Shown: positions 33,990-46,211 of the stretch, one piece after another
How the letters are laid out: the number at the start of each line of letters is the position of its first letter
How positions within the stretch are numbered: the stretch's first letter is position 1
Origin: Trema orientale
Lineage: Eukaryota > Streptophyta > Magnoliopsida > Rosales > Cannabaceae
NCBI GenBank assembly: GCA_002914845.1
Contig: JXTC01000074.1
Coordinates: forward strand, 186,001 to 250,000
Direction: 5' to 3'
DNA length: 64,000 nt
Program-made: the position numbers and the translations under genes
Notes under the pieces: model-generated
Database searches by the model: none
What the model was told of the DNA's origin: nothing
Seen by the model: the letters and a program-made list of their open reading frames with translations, nothing else

Positions 33990-34569
33990 CAGGTCCATCT
34001 CCCTAAAAATTTCATTGATTCAGTATGCCTTCTAGCTCACCAAATCCAAGTTGGAGACCAAAATTGTAAATAATAACTTATAAAATTGCAGAGAATTGAT
34101 GAATTTAACATATAAACTTTCTAGTCAGCCAAACAATGGATTTAGCAGAAGCGAATCCCGAAAATACCTGATTACCTGTATAATATGTTGTCAGTTTAAC
34201 CAAACAAAAACTCAGGGTGGCCATTGGATTTGTGAAACCATCATTGATAAGATATCATCCAATACTCCCATAAATGAGTATAAGAATCAAGGAGCGCCGG
34301 TGGAAATATTTCAACCGTTGGAAGGCAATCAAACCAATTAATAGTTGATTTCCACAATTTCTTTTTATTAAGAAATAATTGATTTCTTTCCTTATGTATA
34401 TTTTATTGCCGTTAGACAATATGCTTATATAAACATCCTTTGTAGACATTACAGATATCAAGTACGAATACGACTTTAATTCTTATTTTCTTGTTTATTA
34501 GAAAATCATGATAATATCATAGCAACTTGACACAGATTTTTTAAAACCTTATTTTGGCACAGATTCAAT

Positions 34570-35745
34570 TTTTGTTGGGAATGGGCAAAGCTTTATCCAT
34601 TATACGTACGGGTAATGCCTTTGCTTAAAACTTCCCAAGGTAATCTCCAACTCAACAATCGTTTAGTTGTGCCTAAACTCAAAAAGAATTTATTATCTGT
34701 AAGTAGCTCATTTATGATAATTCCTGCACCTTTGAATTTAACTATAATGGTTTTATCATTAAGGATCACAAACAACAAATTTTGGCCAAAGGACATAGGA
34801 AAGGAAATTTGTACACTTTGGATGAAGGACAACTTGACGTGTTTGCTGCAGTAAAGGCGCATTTTCAGAGACATGGCATGCTCATTTGGGACATCCCAAT
34901 TTGAAATTTCTTCAAACATTAGAAAAGAAGAAAGTTATTAATGTTTCTAGTTAGTTAACCAAAAATACTGTGTACTAGTTGCCAACTTTGAAAACGTTGT
35001 AAACTTTCTTTCAATAAATCTGATTTCGTTTCCACTTTTTCTTCAAAAAAATAATTTACAGTAATTTATGGGGACCTGCCCTAATTCATTCTTCCCAAAA
35101 AAATTAAGTATTATGTAATCTTTATAGATGATTTTATTCGTTATACTTGGTTGTATCCTCTAAAAAATAAATTTGATTTTCATAATTGCTTTCTCAAATT
35201 CTTGTTGAGAAGCATTTTGATAGGAAAAGAGAATTTTTTCAAAGTGATGGAGGAAACGAATTCACATCCACTGCCTTTGCAGCTCACTTGAATCAATGCG
35301 GCATAGCCCAACAACTCTCTTGTCCTAACACGCCTCAACAGAATGACCTTGTTGAACAAAGCATCGACACATCGTAAAAACTGGCTTTACATTACTCTTT
35401 CATGCTAATTGACCATTGAAGTTTTGGGTAGATGCATTCTTAACTGCTATATGTCTTGTTAATCGTTTACCTCTCTTTTCCATTGGAAAGAAAACTCCTT
35501 ATTTTAAAATCTTTGGTAAGAATCCTGATTACTCTGGATTATGCATTTTTGGATGTCAATGTTTTTCTTTTTTAAAAACTCCAGGTCTGCATAAATTTTC
35601 AAGAAAACTAACTCCATGTGTATTTTTAGGCTATAATCCTTTGCATAAGGGCTATCATTGTCTTGATCCTCATACTCATCGTGTTTATATATCTCGACAT
35701 ACTGTTTTCAATGAAAATTATTTTCCCTATTTATCCCAAGATTAA
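34570..35745 (+). pseudogene. Degenerate Ty1/copia pol region (gag-pre-integrase and integrase remnants)
   Basis: Broken frames carry Ty1/copia landmarks in order. VVPKLKKNLLSVSS (34670-34710) is the 'VP.L..NLLSVS' motif before the gag-pre-integrase domain. A 'HLGHPN..'-like stretch follows near 34880. QSDGGNEFTS (about 35240-35270) is the integrase catalytic 'D-N-E' region, followed by GIAQQLSCPNTPQQNDLVEQ. Then ICLVNRLP, KTPYFKIFGKNPDYSGLCIFG and LTPCVFLGYNPLHKGYHCLD (35430-35670) are the C-terminal integrase motifs. Stops and frameshifts separate the pieces, and no reverse transcriptase or LTR is visible nearby. The element is dead. Confidence 0.8.
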
Positions 35746-37733
35746 TGCATGCCTATTGATTCTCATGATCTTTCATTAACTGAGAAATAAATGCTGATTC
35801 TGCGCAAATATTGCAATATGAATCTGTCAACACAATCATATTGTAACATATAAGGAAAATATTATCTTCTTCCCTGAGATAGAAAACACGATTTTACAAT
35901 ATTTTTGACATATCATAAATCAATTGTAATCAATCAAAAACATCTTGAATTAAGCATAAAATATAAAGGAAACTACCAAACTAATTATTTCAATCACAAA
36001 CTATTTATTTTAATCACAATCTCATAATTGGTGGTATTTTTCTTATCCAAATGTGAACAGCCTTTCATAGATAAATTAGGTAAGTACCTAATATCTGTTC
36101 TAAAGTTTCAAAACCTGTCCACGTATGTGATTGATATACAAGATCACATCTAATCAATAAAATCAAGTAAGTAAATATATTTGTCAAGAAATAAAATATT
36201 TTAATACCTTGCAGTGCAAATATCAATATTAATTATTTTTAAGATAAATATTCAAGCACTATCAATCAATATGATTAGACTTTCATAATTAACAATCATC
36301 TAATTTGTGATTTATAAGCATATATTAGACAAATATTGAAAAACTCATCAGATCAAATATTTAGTTGCATGTTGTAACATAAACTAGATAAACTAGTCAT
36401 ATTACAGTATGAAAAATGCCAACCAATATGCTCTTTCATTTTAAAAGTTCAATTGAAATAAACAGATAATGTTCTCAATTTAGAGATTAGATTTGCAATT
36501 TTTCAAACTGAAAATCATAAAACAAAAGAAGCACGAACATGGTTGATCCTGACTAAGTCAGTTCAAACTATCAAGTGCTCAATATTTTTTTTAAAAAAAG
36601 AAAAAAGGGTTTTTTGGGCTTTCCGCAATATTAGGAATAACAAATTAAAAATTAAAAACTAAAATTAGGAAAAATAAAGAGTTATTTTGAAAATTTGGAC
36701 TTTGGGGAAGTTTACGGAGCATAGTATCTCTAACAACACAACAATATCAATAAAATGAGGAATGTCCCTATTTACGTGAATAAAATAATAGTGAAGATAA
36801 TTTTTAGCAACATATTTAACATTTTTGTATCCTTCATTTTTTCCACTTAAAGTATAGAAATTTTTTGCATTCAAAAAAAAAAGTATAGAAAAATTTTTTT
36901 CCACTAAGTTTGTTTTAGATGCATAATTAAAGTCCCATAATTAATGCTTCAGTATATCCTATTACATTTCGTTCTAATGAATTCCTAACCAAGTAACTTA
37001 AATAAAATAATTTGCTTCTCGTTTTTTATATTGATTACATAAAATGATAGACATTACATAAAATATTAGACATTCTCCAATGTAAATGCTAACTAACGCT
37101 ATATTTGACATTAAAAAAAAAAAGCAAAATGCTAAATTTGATATGAAATTCAAAAAAAGTTTTACTCCAATGCATAATGCTATTTTTAATTTTTTATTTA
37201 ATTATTAATAAATTAATTGGTATAATTAGTTGAGTATTGAAAAATATGTTAATGATAAAAGTAATCAATTTAGTATTGGAAAATATAGATTTTAACATTC
37301 TAAAATTATAATTAAGACAACAAAGTTAAATACCGAATTTCGCATTAAGTTATACTTGATGTTATATATGACAAAAAGTATAATTATGCAAAATCTAGCA
37401 CAGCAAATAATATTGTATTGGAGGAGAATTTTTGTGTTATTTGTCAAATTATAGCATTAGCACAATGAAATAGCACAACAATGGAGATTTTCTTAAGTTG
37501 CCTAATCAGCTTAAATTAACCTCCTTCCCATGTAAAAAAAAGGAAAATTATTGTAAAATGATCTCATATTTGTTAATTTCTTTTTTTTTTTAAATATTAT
37601 AGCAAAATGTCAAATTAAAGCTCTATATTATTTTTTTTTCAATCTTTTCCTTGAATTTTCAGCACCGATCAATTGATCGCTCCCCAATTAAATTAATCAC
37701 TTAATCTGGAAAGATTGAAGAGAAATGACTTAG
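35746..37733. other. AT-rich intergenic sequence without recognisable features
   Basis: About 2 kb of very AT-rich DNA. The short open frame at 36665-36904 has no family resemblance. The part next to 35745 may be decayed copia reverse-transcriptase sequence, but I see no motif. Confidence 0.4.
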
Positions 37734-38675
37734 GGCCTGTTTGCATTGTTTTTTGTTTTCTGTTTTCAGAGTTGTGTTTTCAGAAATGAGAACAAAAACT
37801 GTTTTATAATGTTTTTAGAAAACAATAGGTGTTTGGCAAATATTTTCTAGAAACATTTTTTAGGGGAAAAAAATTATATGGATATAAAAAATCATATTTG
37901 CATTATAAAAAAAATATTTAGAAAGAAAAAAATTCAAGAGAGAGTGACTAGAGATAAATTCAAGTAAGGGAATGATGAGAGAGAAAATCACAATAGAAAA
38001 GGTAATGAAAGATAATAATGAGAGAGAAAGTGATAAGAGAGAATAGGGAAATAAAAAGTGTTGAGAAATATAGAAGAAAAAAAACTAATGAAAACACACA
38101 AGAGAGAGAAAGTGATAAGAATGCATAAGGATAGAAAATAAAGATAAAAAAAGATAAAAAATAAAGTAACAATAGAGAATGAGGAGATATAATGTGATTA
38201 AAAAAAATGAAGGGATAGAAAATGATGAGAGAGAAAGTGATGGAATAAAATGAGGAGAGAGAAAATGATAAGAGAGAATGAGGAGAGAGAAAGTGATGTA
38301 AGAGAATGAGGAGAAAGAAAGTGATGAAAGATAACGAGGATTGAGAGAATGAGGAGAGAGAAAGTGATGAGAGAGAGTGAGGAGAAAGAAAATTATGAGA
38401 GAGAAAGTGATGAGAGAAAATGATAAGAGAGGAAGTTAGGAGAAAATGTTTTTATGAAAGTCAAATAATTTTTTTTTTTTGGAAAAAGAAAAGGTTAAGA
38501 AAACACCTTGAAAACAACATTTTGTTGTTCTCTCAATTTTCTGTTTTCTTTAACTCTATTATTAAAAACTACTTTAAAAAAATAATGCCAAACATTCTTA
38601 TTTGTTCTCATAAAATAATTTTCTATTTTAAAAAAAAAACTATTTTTCAATTATGATGCGAAACAGACTAATCCC
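37734..38675. mobile_element. Possible MITE carrying a GA-rich tandem array
   Basis: The left end GGCCTGTTTGCATTG and the right end ATGATGCGAAACAGAC are imperfect inverted repeats, and the subterminal parts pair further: TTTTGTTTTCTGTTTTCAGA with GTTTTCTTTAACTC-type stretches, and GGTGTTTGGCA with TGCCAAACATT. CTGTTTG-type ends are common in dicot hAT MITEs. A convincing target-site duplication was not found. The interior is the GA array listed separately. Confidence 0.45.
37925..38450. repeat. Purine-rich tandem array (GAGAGAAAGTGATGA family)
   Basis: About 20 imperfect copies of GAGAGAAAGTGATGAGAGAA or GAGAATGAGGAGAGAGAAAG, nearly pure purine on the plus strand over more than 500 bp. Such mirror-like polypurine tracts can form triplex DNA. 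Confidence 0.8.
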
Positions 38676-38883
38676 AAAATGGTCAGGCCAAGTCGTCGGA
38701 TGGTCTACAAAACTTCTTAATTAGCAGACAAATACGGAGTGAAAATCATGTCAAAGCCGCACTTTTTTTTTTTTCTTTGGCCTCTGCTTTTCAAGCACTC
38801 CTACGAATATGGAGATTCACACATACATAACCCAACACCAAATTAGCCACCTCATGAACCCACACCCCCCACAAACCAGTCCC

Positions 38884-38890
38884 TATAAAA
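38884..38890 (+). promoter_or_regulatory. TATA box of the GDSL lipase gene
   Basis: TATAAAA lies 84-90 nt before the start codon at 38974, a normal spacing for a plant promoter with a short 5'UTR. An A-run at 38922-38942 lies in the leader. Confidence 0.65.
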
Positions 38891-38973
38891 ATGGCACTTC
38901 CAATCCACATTTCTCAACCCAAAAAAAAAAAAAAAAAAAAAACCAAAAGGGTTCTCGTATCTGACCTTAAAAA

Positions 38974-40396
38974 ATGGCGAACTCAAACCATTTCGTCCTC
39001 CAAGCAACTCTTCTCCTCATCTTCGTCTCCTTCTCTTTCTCCTCCGCTCACTTCCATAACGAAAGCCACGGCCCCTCCCACGAAGCCACTCCTGCCCCTA
39101 CTCCTCCTCCCCCACATGTCGTTGAACCTCCTCCAAGCTCCCACCAAACTTCGGTTGATTACAAAGGGTGTTGGTCTAAGGTCTACGCTTTCGGCGACTC
39201 GAGTACCGACACCGGTAACGGCTACTTAATCGGTGGCCTCAAGTCCTACGCCAGCGCCTCCTTCTCCAAGTCCTTCTACAGCTCCTCCAGCGGTCGCTTC
39301 AGCGGCCACCGCCTCTCGAATGGCCGACTGATCGTCGACCATCTGACCGATGCTCTGGCTGTATCCTCCTTGACACCGTACAAGTCGTCCTCCGTCTCGG
39401 CCAGCTACTCCGGCAGCGTCAACTTCGCCATCGCCGGAACCTCGACGCTGTCCAGGGACTACTTCTACAACAACGACATTGGCCACACCTTCATGTGGAG
39501 CCGCGTCCCGGAGAGTTACCAGACTCAGTTGGATTGGTTCAGCGCTTATCTTCTGGAGAGGAGTAAGAGGCAGGGAGCCGAAGCCTGCCGAAACGACGTG
39601 GCGAATTCGCTCTTCTGGGTCGGTGGAGTCGGCGGCAATGACTACATCCGCATGTACGGCTCCTCCTCTTCCATCAACTCCCGTATGCTCTCTGATCTCT
39701 CCGTCGCTCACATCTCCAAGATTATAAAGGTAAAGTACTAAGTCTTTCCCAATTTTGCTTTTGAACTTAGGCGCAACGTTTACTAATTACGAATTAGTAG
39801 ACACAATGGAAGATTAGCATGGCGCCTGCGCAAGGATGAGACGAAGAAATCGAGAACTAACAAGAAGTTGGTTTTATGTTTTGGTTCAGACGTTGTTAAG
39901 CAGAGGAGCTCAGTACATTGTCGTGCAAGGGCTACCGCCATTGGGGTGTCTTCCGTCGCAGCTGTCGATGAGTCCTCTAACGGACCGTGACAAGTGGGGT
40001 TGTTCGAAGATCACCAACGCCATGATAAGGATTCACAACAGCCTCCTTCGGCACAGGCTGGACCACTTTAGGAGACGGTATCCGTACGCAGTGATAGCCT
40101 ACGCAGACACCTACGCTGCGTATGAGGCGATCCTGAGCAATTACCAGGAGTACCATTTCCGGGAGCCGTTCAAGGCCTGCTGTGGCTCCCATGAAGATGG
40201 AGCCTTCAACTTCGACGTCCATTGCCTTTGCGGGTCTTCAGGGTCAACCACTTGCCAAGACTCCAGCACCTACATGAGCTGGGACGGTATTCATTTCACG
40301 GACGCCATGAATGGACAACTCACTGACCTTTTTCTCAACAAGGGTTACTGCCAACCGTCGTTTGAGGACCTCGCGAGGAAGAAGAGAGGCATCTAG
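38974..40396 (+). CDS. GDSL-type esterase/lipase (2 exons, 420 aa)
   Basis: Secreted SGNH-fold hydrolase. Exons 38974-39729 and 39890-40396; the intron is GTAAAG...TTCAG in phase 0. A signal peptide covers about residues 1-25. A proline-rich linker follows (PAPTPPPPHVVEPPPSS, residues 40-56), unusual for the family. Block I is FGDSSTDTGN with nucleophile Ser76, the oxyanion Gly155 lies in FAIAGTST, block III is GGVGGNDY with Asn222, and block V is SWDGIHFTDA with Asp384 and His387. The KACCG string is also family-typical. Wording is near the Arabidopsis At3g48460 subgroup. Exon 1 is notably GC-rich, with many C/G third positions, unlike the AT-rich surroundings. Substrate unknown. Confidence 0.93.
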
Positions 40397-41789
40397 AAGA
40401 AAGAAGCTCGTCAGGGCTGTTTGGTGCCTTTATGATTATGTTACGTTAGATAAAGCTCCGGATGAGTAATATACATTCAGAGAGCGTAATAGAGAGTTCA
40501 CCTTTTGTTATTTGGGATTGTTCACTGTTTTTTTTTTTTTTTTTTCAATCACTTCTTTCTTTCTTTCCCACCTAATTCGATGGGACTAATAAATCCTTGA
40601 CCAGGTTTAGAACTGTAAGTTAAATTAGTTTGCTTATGGTTCGTGATGTTTTCCTACTTTAAAATGCATACGGAGAATCGGAGATATATACAATCGGAGT
40701 TCTCTGTTTGATGATCTGAGATATATGCATAACTCGGTAGAAATTACTTTGAACAACATGCCTTTCCTATGATTCTATCCGTGGAATATTGGTGTCGTTT
40801 CTGTGGAGAACTACATAAGTTCTGTCGTTTTACTTTGCAATGTGCTGACGTCTAAATGAGACCACGACAATTCGTTTGTCATGTACAATCTCTCGTCATT
40901 CAACATAAAATAACGACATGTCGTTTGTTGTCTTCCAGTTTTCTTCGCATAATGGTTTGATAATATATTGTCGTTTGAGCTGTAAAAAGAATTAAGATTC
41001 CTACCTTCTTGAGCTTTATCGTTTAACATATATATACATATAGTTGGGAACGACACGCCGTTTGTTATTTAGCATAAAGCCATAAACAACATCACATGCC
41101 TTCTAAAACACCAAATTTGTCACTCAATTTAGCATATTGACAAAATCGAGTCATAAACTTTGAAAATGTGGCAAATATGCTAATATATAAGACTCAGAGA
41201 AATATGCTAATGCCGATTCATTGATTCAATAGAAAACAAAAGAGTTAATGTTGCCTCAGGGACTGTAGGACCCATCGGTGCGGATGATGACATAAGGCTG
41301 CTGAAAGCACGGGAATAAGGCAACGCAAAATGTGAGGCTGAAGTAGCTGAGAGTATTTCTGGTAGAGGCTTAACCGTAATCTCATCTTTTCATGGCTATA
41401 TATAGAATTAAGAATTAAAATTTTCCAGACAAAACAGAAAGTAAAGAGAGAGGACTATGATAAGAGTCAACTACCACACGAGAAGAAGTTTCAGTAATAA
41501 CTTGGTCTCATCAGCATTAATCAGCTAAATGCATTTTTCCCTTTTGGGACTAAATTTATAAATTTAAAGGTGCTTGCTCATGGAATTGAAGCAAGTTTGT
41601 ACAGGAAATGAGAACCTTTATAAATTACTAAAGAAGGTGCCTCGCACTGGTACATAAAAACTCAACAAGCATACCATGGTAACTGTTTTTTTTTTCTGAA
41701 AGAATCCGAGAGAACTTTCCTTACCAGACTCTATTTACATTTGAGGGTCGGCATATTCTGACTGTACACCATCTTCATTTTTCTTCCAA
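40397..41789. other. Intergenic between two convergent genes
   Basis: 3' flanks of the GDSL gene (left) and of the RING gene (right). It contains the GTCGTTT repeat cluster at 40790-41072. A T-run lies at 40529-40545. No coding signal. Confidence 0.5.
40790..41072. repeat. GTCGTTT/AAACGAC motif cluster, second copy of the 14.6-kb type
   Basis: GTCGTTT or its complement appears at about 40794, 40823, 40861-40880, 40912-40930, 40970, 41020 and 41050 over 280 bp, often as facing pairs such as CGACAATTCGTTTGTC, AACGACATGTCGTTTGTTGT and AACGACACGCCGTTT. This matches the clustered motif found at 14600-14880. It probably belongs to the same non-autonomous transposon family, but CACTA-like ends were not found here. 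Confidence 0.5.
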
Positions 41790-43393
41790 TCATATTAGAT
41801 ATTCATAATATACTAAGAAAAGGGCATCTGGGTGAACTTTTGGCAGGCTGTTGATGTAGAGGTAGAATCGCAACAATTCCTCCTGTGAAACCGTTTCGTT
41901 GTCAACAACATCGTCGTTACAAGTGAGCACCCATAAGTCCTCTGAATTAACCCTCTTTATATTACCACGACAAAAGGGGCAGGATTCCGACTTTGTGTTC
42001 CTGTAAGGATTTGAAAACCAACCCCCATGAGTGTTTCACAAGAACCACTCTCTAAAACATCCAATACCAATTTATTGAAAAAAGGAAAAAAGCATTAGAC
42101 ACAAATAGATGTACCAAGATAGCATTTACTTACCAATTGCGGTAGCATTTGATGCACATTGCGTGGCAGCAATTGGGCAAGACCATTTTGGTGCACGGCT
42201 CCAAGCAAATTCCACACTCATCTTCTCTCTCCATGTCAACATTAGTAAGACCAGCTTCCGCTTTTATCCTCTTCTTCTTTCCTGAAATCTCAATGCTTAG
42301 ATGCCCCATTTTAGCATCATCCAAATCCCCCAAGTCAGCGTGGAGCCGCTGAAGATATGGCAATATAACAGCTGAAGTTCAGTTTTTTAATGAAACAAAC
42401 AGAGTCAGAATTACTTAACCAAGCAAAACTGATAGATAACCATTGAATATAAATGACGTGTTTGGGGAAAAAAAGGAAACTTGACATACCATAGAAGTCC
42501 CTAATGCTAGCCTTTCTTCCATGTGCAGAAACTTTTGGCCTCCCGTCTGTATATACCTGTTTTAGATAAAGCAGCAATCAATGATAAAATTGTACACTAG
42601 CTCAAATTATACAGACAACAAAAACCAAACTTTCCAAAATGGTCACTTCGAGCAAGAGTTATTGAGACTTAACCAACCTTGTAAACAATTATGTGGAAAA
42701 AATTTAGGTATCTTGGTAGTAGGCATGTGCAAGAGCAATCCAGCCATTGTAACAAAAATAGAAAGAGGGGAGCCCAGTTATTGTAAACCAATTTCATTTG
42801 GAGACAAGCACCACCCTTGGCTCTTGGAATTGAAGCAGCACTAAGCATAGGACAAACCAAATTCATCAATACTACTATAACAAAAAGTTCAAAGCAGTAT
42901 CCATCTTTACAATCGCAGGCTAAGAATTCAATTAATGACTCAACCAAAAAAGATCCAATATACTTTTTCTTCCAATAGAAAGAAGAAAGGAAGCCCAATT
43001 ATGAGTAGTATAAAATCCCAAATGGGCATTTTTTTTTTCCTTAACATACTTAAAAGTTTAAGTACACAAACACAGATTATAAACCAAACTGGCAAATGGG
43101 TTCTGCTTTTTTCCTTTCTATTCTTTTAAAATAAATAAATAAATAAAATCACTTTTTCCACATTCCAACAGCAGATTATGATGTTGATCATGATTATAAT
43201 CAAAATAAACAGAACCCACAAGACAAAAACTAAAACAGGACAAACTGAAACAGAAAACAAAGTAACCAGTAAATTGATCAAAAGAGTTAGAAAACAGAAC
43301 CCACAGAGCATTGGCATGCTGTATATCAGCCTCCAAAACCTTCAAGGACTCCTCACCAGAAGACCTAGCTAGCTGGTAATACATCATCTCCAT
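41790..43393 (-). CDS. RING-finger E3 ubiquitin ligase, AIRP2-related family, copy A (5 exons, 255 aa)
   Basis: Plant-specific RING E3 of the family that includes AIRP2 and At1g24440. Exons: 43305-43393, 42678-42840, 42490-42556, 42134-42371, 41790-42000; 768 nt in frame. The N-terminal half carries the family-specific segments SLKVLEADIQHANALA, LFLFLLQWLDCSCT and HIIVYKVYTDG. The C3HC4 RING spans residues 159-196 (CGIC, then PNCCHAMCIKC, then CPFC), followed by LWVLTCNDDVVD and a conserved tail with LRFYLYINSLP. The start is taken at MEMMYYQ because the paralogue starts at the same place; an upstream in-frame ATG would add about 30 residues. Exons 2, 3 and 5 have exactly the same lengths as copy B at 55765. 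Confidence 0.9.
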
Positions 43394-46211
43394 CACTTTC
43401 TCTCTTTTGGGTACCAAAGGAACAAGAAAGAAGAAGAGCCCAACTCTCTCCTCAGGCTCCTCAGTAGAACAAACCACAAAGTTTTTGCTTTGCCTTTTTT
43501 TTTTTTTTTTTTTTTCCTTTTTCCTTTTCTATCTTCTATTCCTAAAGGAGAACCTAACCTAAGCACCACCAAAGGCAAGTATGTAGAAAAGGCAGAGAGA
43601 GACAAAGGGCATCGCTTTTTATGAGTTGAGACGGCTCTGAAAGACTCTGTTTTACGGTTTTTGCTTGCTTTATACGGTCAGAAATATGATACGTATAAGA
43701 AAAAATGGGCTCTTTTATGTATGAGGAAGAGAGAAGCTTGTATTTGTTGGGATGCCCTCATTTTAATATCTTGTTCTTATCATAATCTTGCTTTTGCAGT
43801 TTGGCTTCCTTTAAATATTGCCAAACTGTCCTTTTATGCTGCGCTTTATTTGACATTAAAAATGCGTCACACTACTACTTTTTTCCCCTTGAAATGAGAA
43901 TGCATATAATTATTAAACATTATAAATTTTATGACCTGTAAGAATTTATTTTATTTGGTTTTTAGCTTACTTATAATTTATGGAAATTCTTTATTTTTCA
44001 AACTGTTTTTGATGAATTATTTAATGTGGGGGGTTTAATAGGATGTATGTAACTCATATACAATACCATCATCCCTATTGATCATAGGGTCACTTTAAGG
44101 GTTTTGGTCAAATGGTTGAACGTTTCTGGTGAAGGTTCTTAAAGGAAAACATTATAAAATTTGAATTATGTAGAGTATTATTTGGGTGACAGTTGGTTTT
44201 TTGATACTAAGAAATCGATTAGGATTAGGTCAAATTAATTTAATTATGTCCTTCCCCTAAAAAAATTAATTATGTTCTTAAATGTGGTGCGGTCATATTT
44301 ATATGGTTTTTGCCTTTTCAATATGGGATTCGTTTCGATCATGCATATATAATTGTTTTCTACCAAATATATGTGTGCATACAATTTTCTAGTACATCTA
44401 CTTTCAATAATTAAGAAATTAGTTTATATAAAAAAAAAAAAAGAAATTTGTTAGAAAGAATATTCTGTATTTTAAAAAATTATAAAACACACATAATGTA
44501 TTCAGCCTCTATTTACCTCCTAGTTCCAACAGCCATATTACCTATTTAAACAAATAAATAAATAAATAGGTGAAATTTTATTGTTGTTGTTTATTGAACA
44601 AACTAAGAGTAAAGCTAAAAGCTTTGTTCAACAATACCATATGGTGCCTAAAAGAAAATGTCCTGATAGCTAAAAGAGTTGCTCTATACTTGGGACAATT
44701 ACTCTACACCTTTAAGTTTAATTAGGGAAAGAAATTAATAGAAAGAAAAAGACCATTTTTGTAACTTAGAAATTTCCTAGTATTAAGGCGTTACAAATGG
44801 GTTATTATCGAAAAAAAAAACCCTTTGTTTTTTAATTTTAGCAACCAAAAAATACTTGAGTATTCGATTATATATTAAAAAAATAACCTTGCTTTTGTTT
44901 AATTTTAGCAAAAAAATCTTGAGTTTTTAATTATATCAAATAAAATCTTTGTATTATAAAATCGAATCAAATTAGCCTGCGAAATAAGTCAAATAATTCA
45001 TTTTTTCTTAGTGTACACTATCATGTATGACTATGCTAAGTTGCTATTTACATTGACAAGTACCCCCAATTAGGCAAAAACTATGTCATTCTATATTGAA
45101 AATATTGACTGTTCTAGTTTAAATAAATTTTAAAAATAGTTCATGAGCATTAAAAAATAAAATCATTTCTTAATCATGTTATATATTCGTTAATTAAATA
45201 TCTGTTTTGGATTTAATTTGATTAGATTTCAAAATCTTAAGTTTTTATTTTAGAAACTTAAAATTTTTATTGCTAGAATTTAAAAAATTCAAGGTTTTAT
45301 TTGATATAACGAAAAATTTAAGGTTTTTTTCTTCTGTTAAAAAAAAAATCCAATTTTTTTTTTTTTAATGATAATGACCCTAAATTACAAATTGATTTTT
45401 TTTTTTGTTATTTATGTATGTTATTTTTGTTGGGTTCATCACCTATTAAAATAAGCACCATTTTTTTTTTTTTTTTTTTCTTTTTTGTTTTCGGGATAAA
45501 AAGCTCTAGGCATCGTGCTACACAAAAGCAATTTTTCTAAAAGAAAGGACTAAAACAAAGTAGCAAAGCATCTAATGCCATTTATCAAATTCATTGAACA
45601 AGTAAAGCCTAAAACCCACAGCGTCATTAAGAATGAAATAACTGTCGCGATTAATCAAAGTTTTGTTTATTTTTTATTTATTATTTATGTTAATCTCACC
45701 CCTATATGCTATAGTTGTTCTTCTTTTGACGGTCATTGTTGACAGCTTTCTTTCAAATATTTTCCCTTTTCTCCCCCTTTTTTTAATACCATTGTTGGCT
45801 GACCTTTGAAAATAATGGACAACTTTGAAAAGTTCATATTCAATACGAAAGCAGAAGAATTAAAAGGGGGGAAAAAAAACTATTGCACCTGAATCAGTAT
45901 AATCCTAAGATTTATTATAAAATAACTTGGTGTTTAAGCTTTAAACTGCATAGTTGACCACATATTCTTCTAAACTGCAACTTGAGACGAAGGCTACGTA
46001 TCCACTTCAGCAAGCAAACAAAACCTTAGCATTTTGGTTGGTTCATATACATATTGTGCCATCTAACACAAGAAGTATCAGAAAGTTGAACTTTACATTT
46101 TGGTATGACCATTTTGTAGTCTTAGAACCAAAACAGTATTCACAGACATTCATGACTGCATGTGTTACCTTTGATGATCTGTATAGTCTTCAGATAGCAT
46201 ACAATTCAGAA
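43394..46211. other. Intergenic: RING copy A promoter, then AT-rich repeats
   Basis: The region right of 43393 should contain the RING copy A leader and promoter, with a T21 run at 43496-43516. From 43660 onward there is no gene. A foldback MITE candidate lies at 44799-45384. T-runs at 45463-45479 and AT-rich DNA fill the rest up to the receptor-kinase 3' end. Confidence 0.5.
44799..45384. mobile_element. Foldback MITE candidate with TTACAAAT repeats at both ends
   Basis: The left end GGGTTATTATCGAAAAAAAA pairs with the right end TTTTTAATGATAATGACCC. Inner parts also pair in inverted fashion: TCTTGAGTTTTTAATTATATCAAATAAAA and its counterparts near 45230-45330, such as TTTTATTTGATATAACG. TTACAAAT occurs directly outside both ends (44791-44798 and 45385-45392), with four extra bases TAAA on the right, so an 8-bp target-site duplication is likely but not exact. 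Confidence 0.6.

Noticed and set aside
37960..38172. Hydrophobic Phe/Ser/Leu-rich minus-strand open frame
   Set aside because: It is the complement of the GA-rich tandem array; composition artefact.
39226..39711. 161-codon open frame opposite the GDSL gene
   Set aside because: Shadow of the GC-rich exon 1; no family resemblance.
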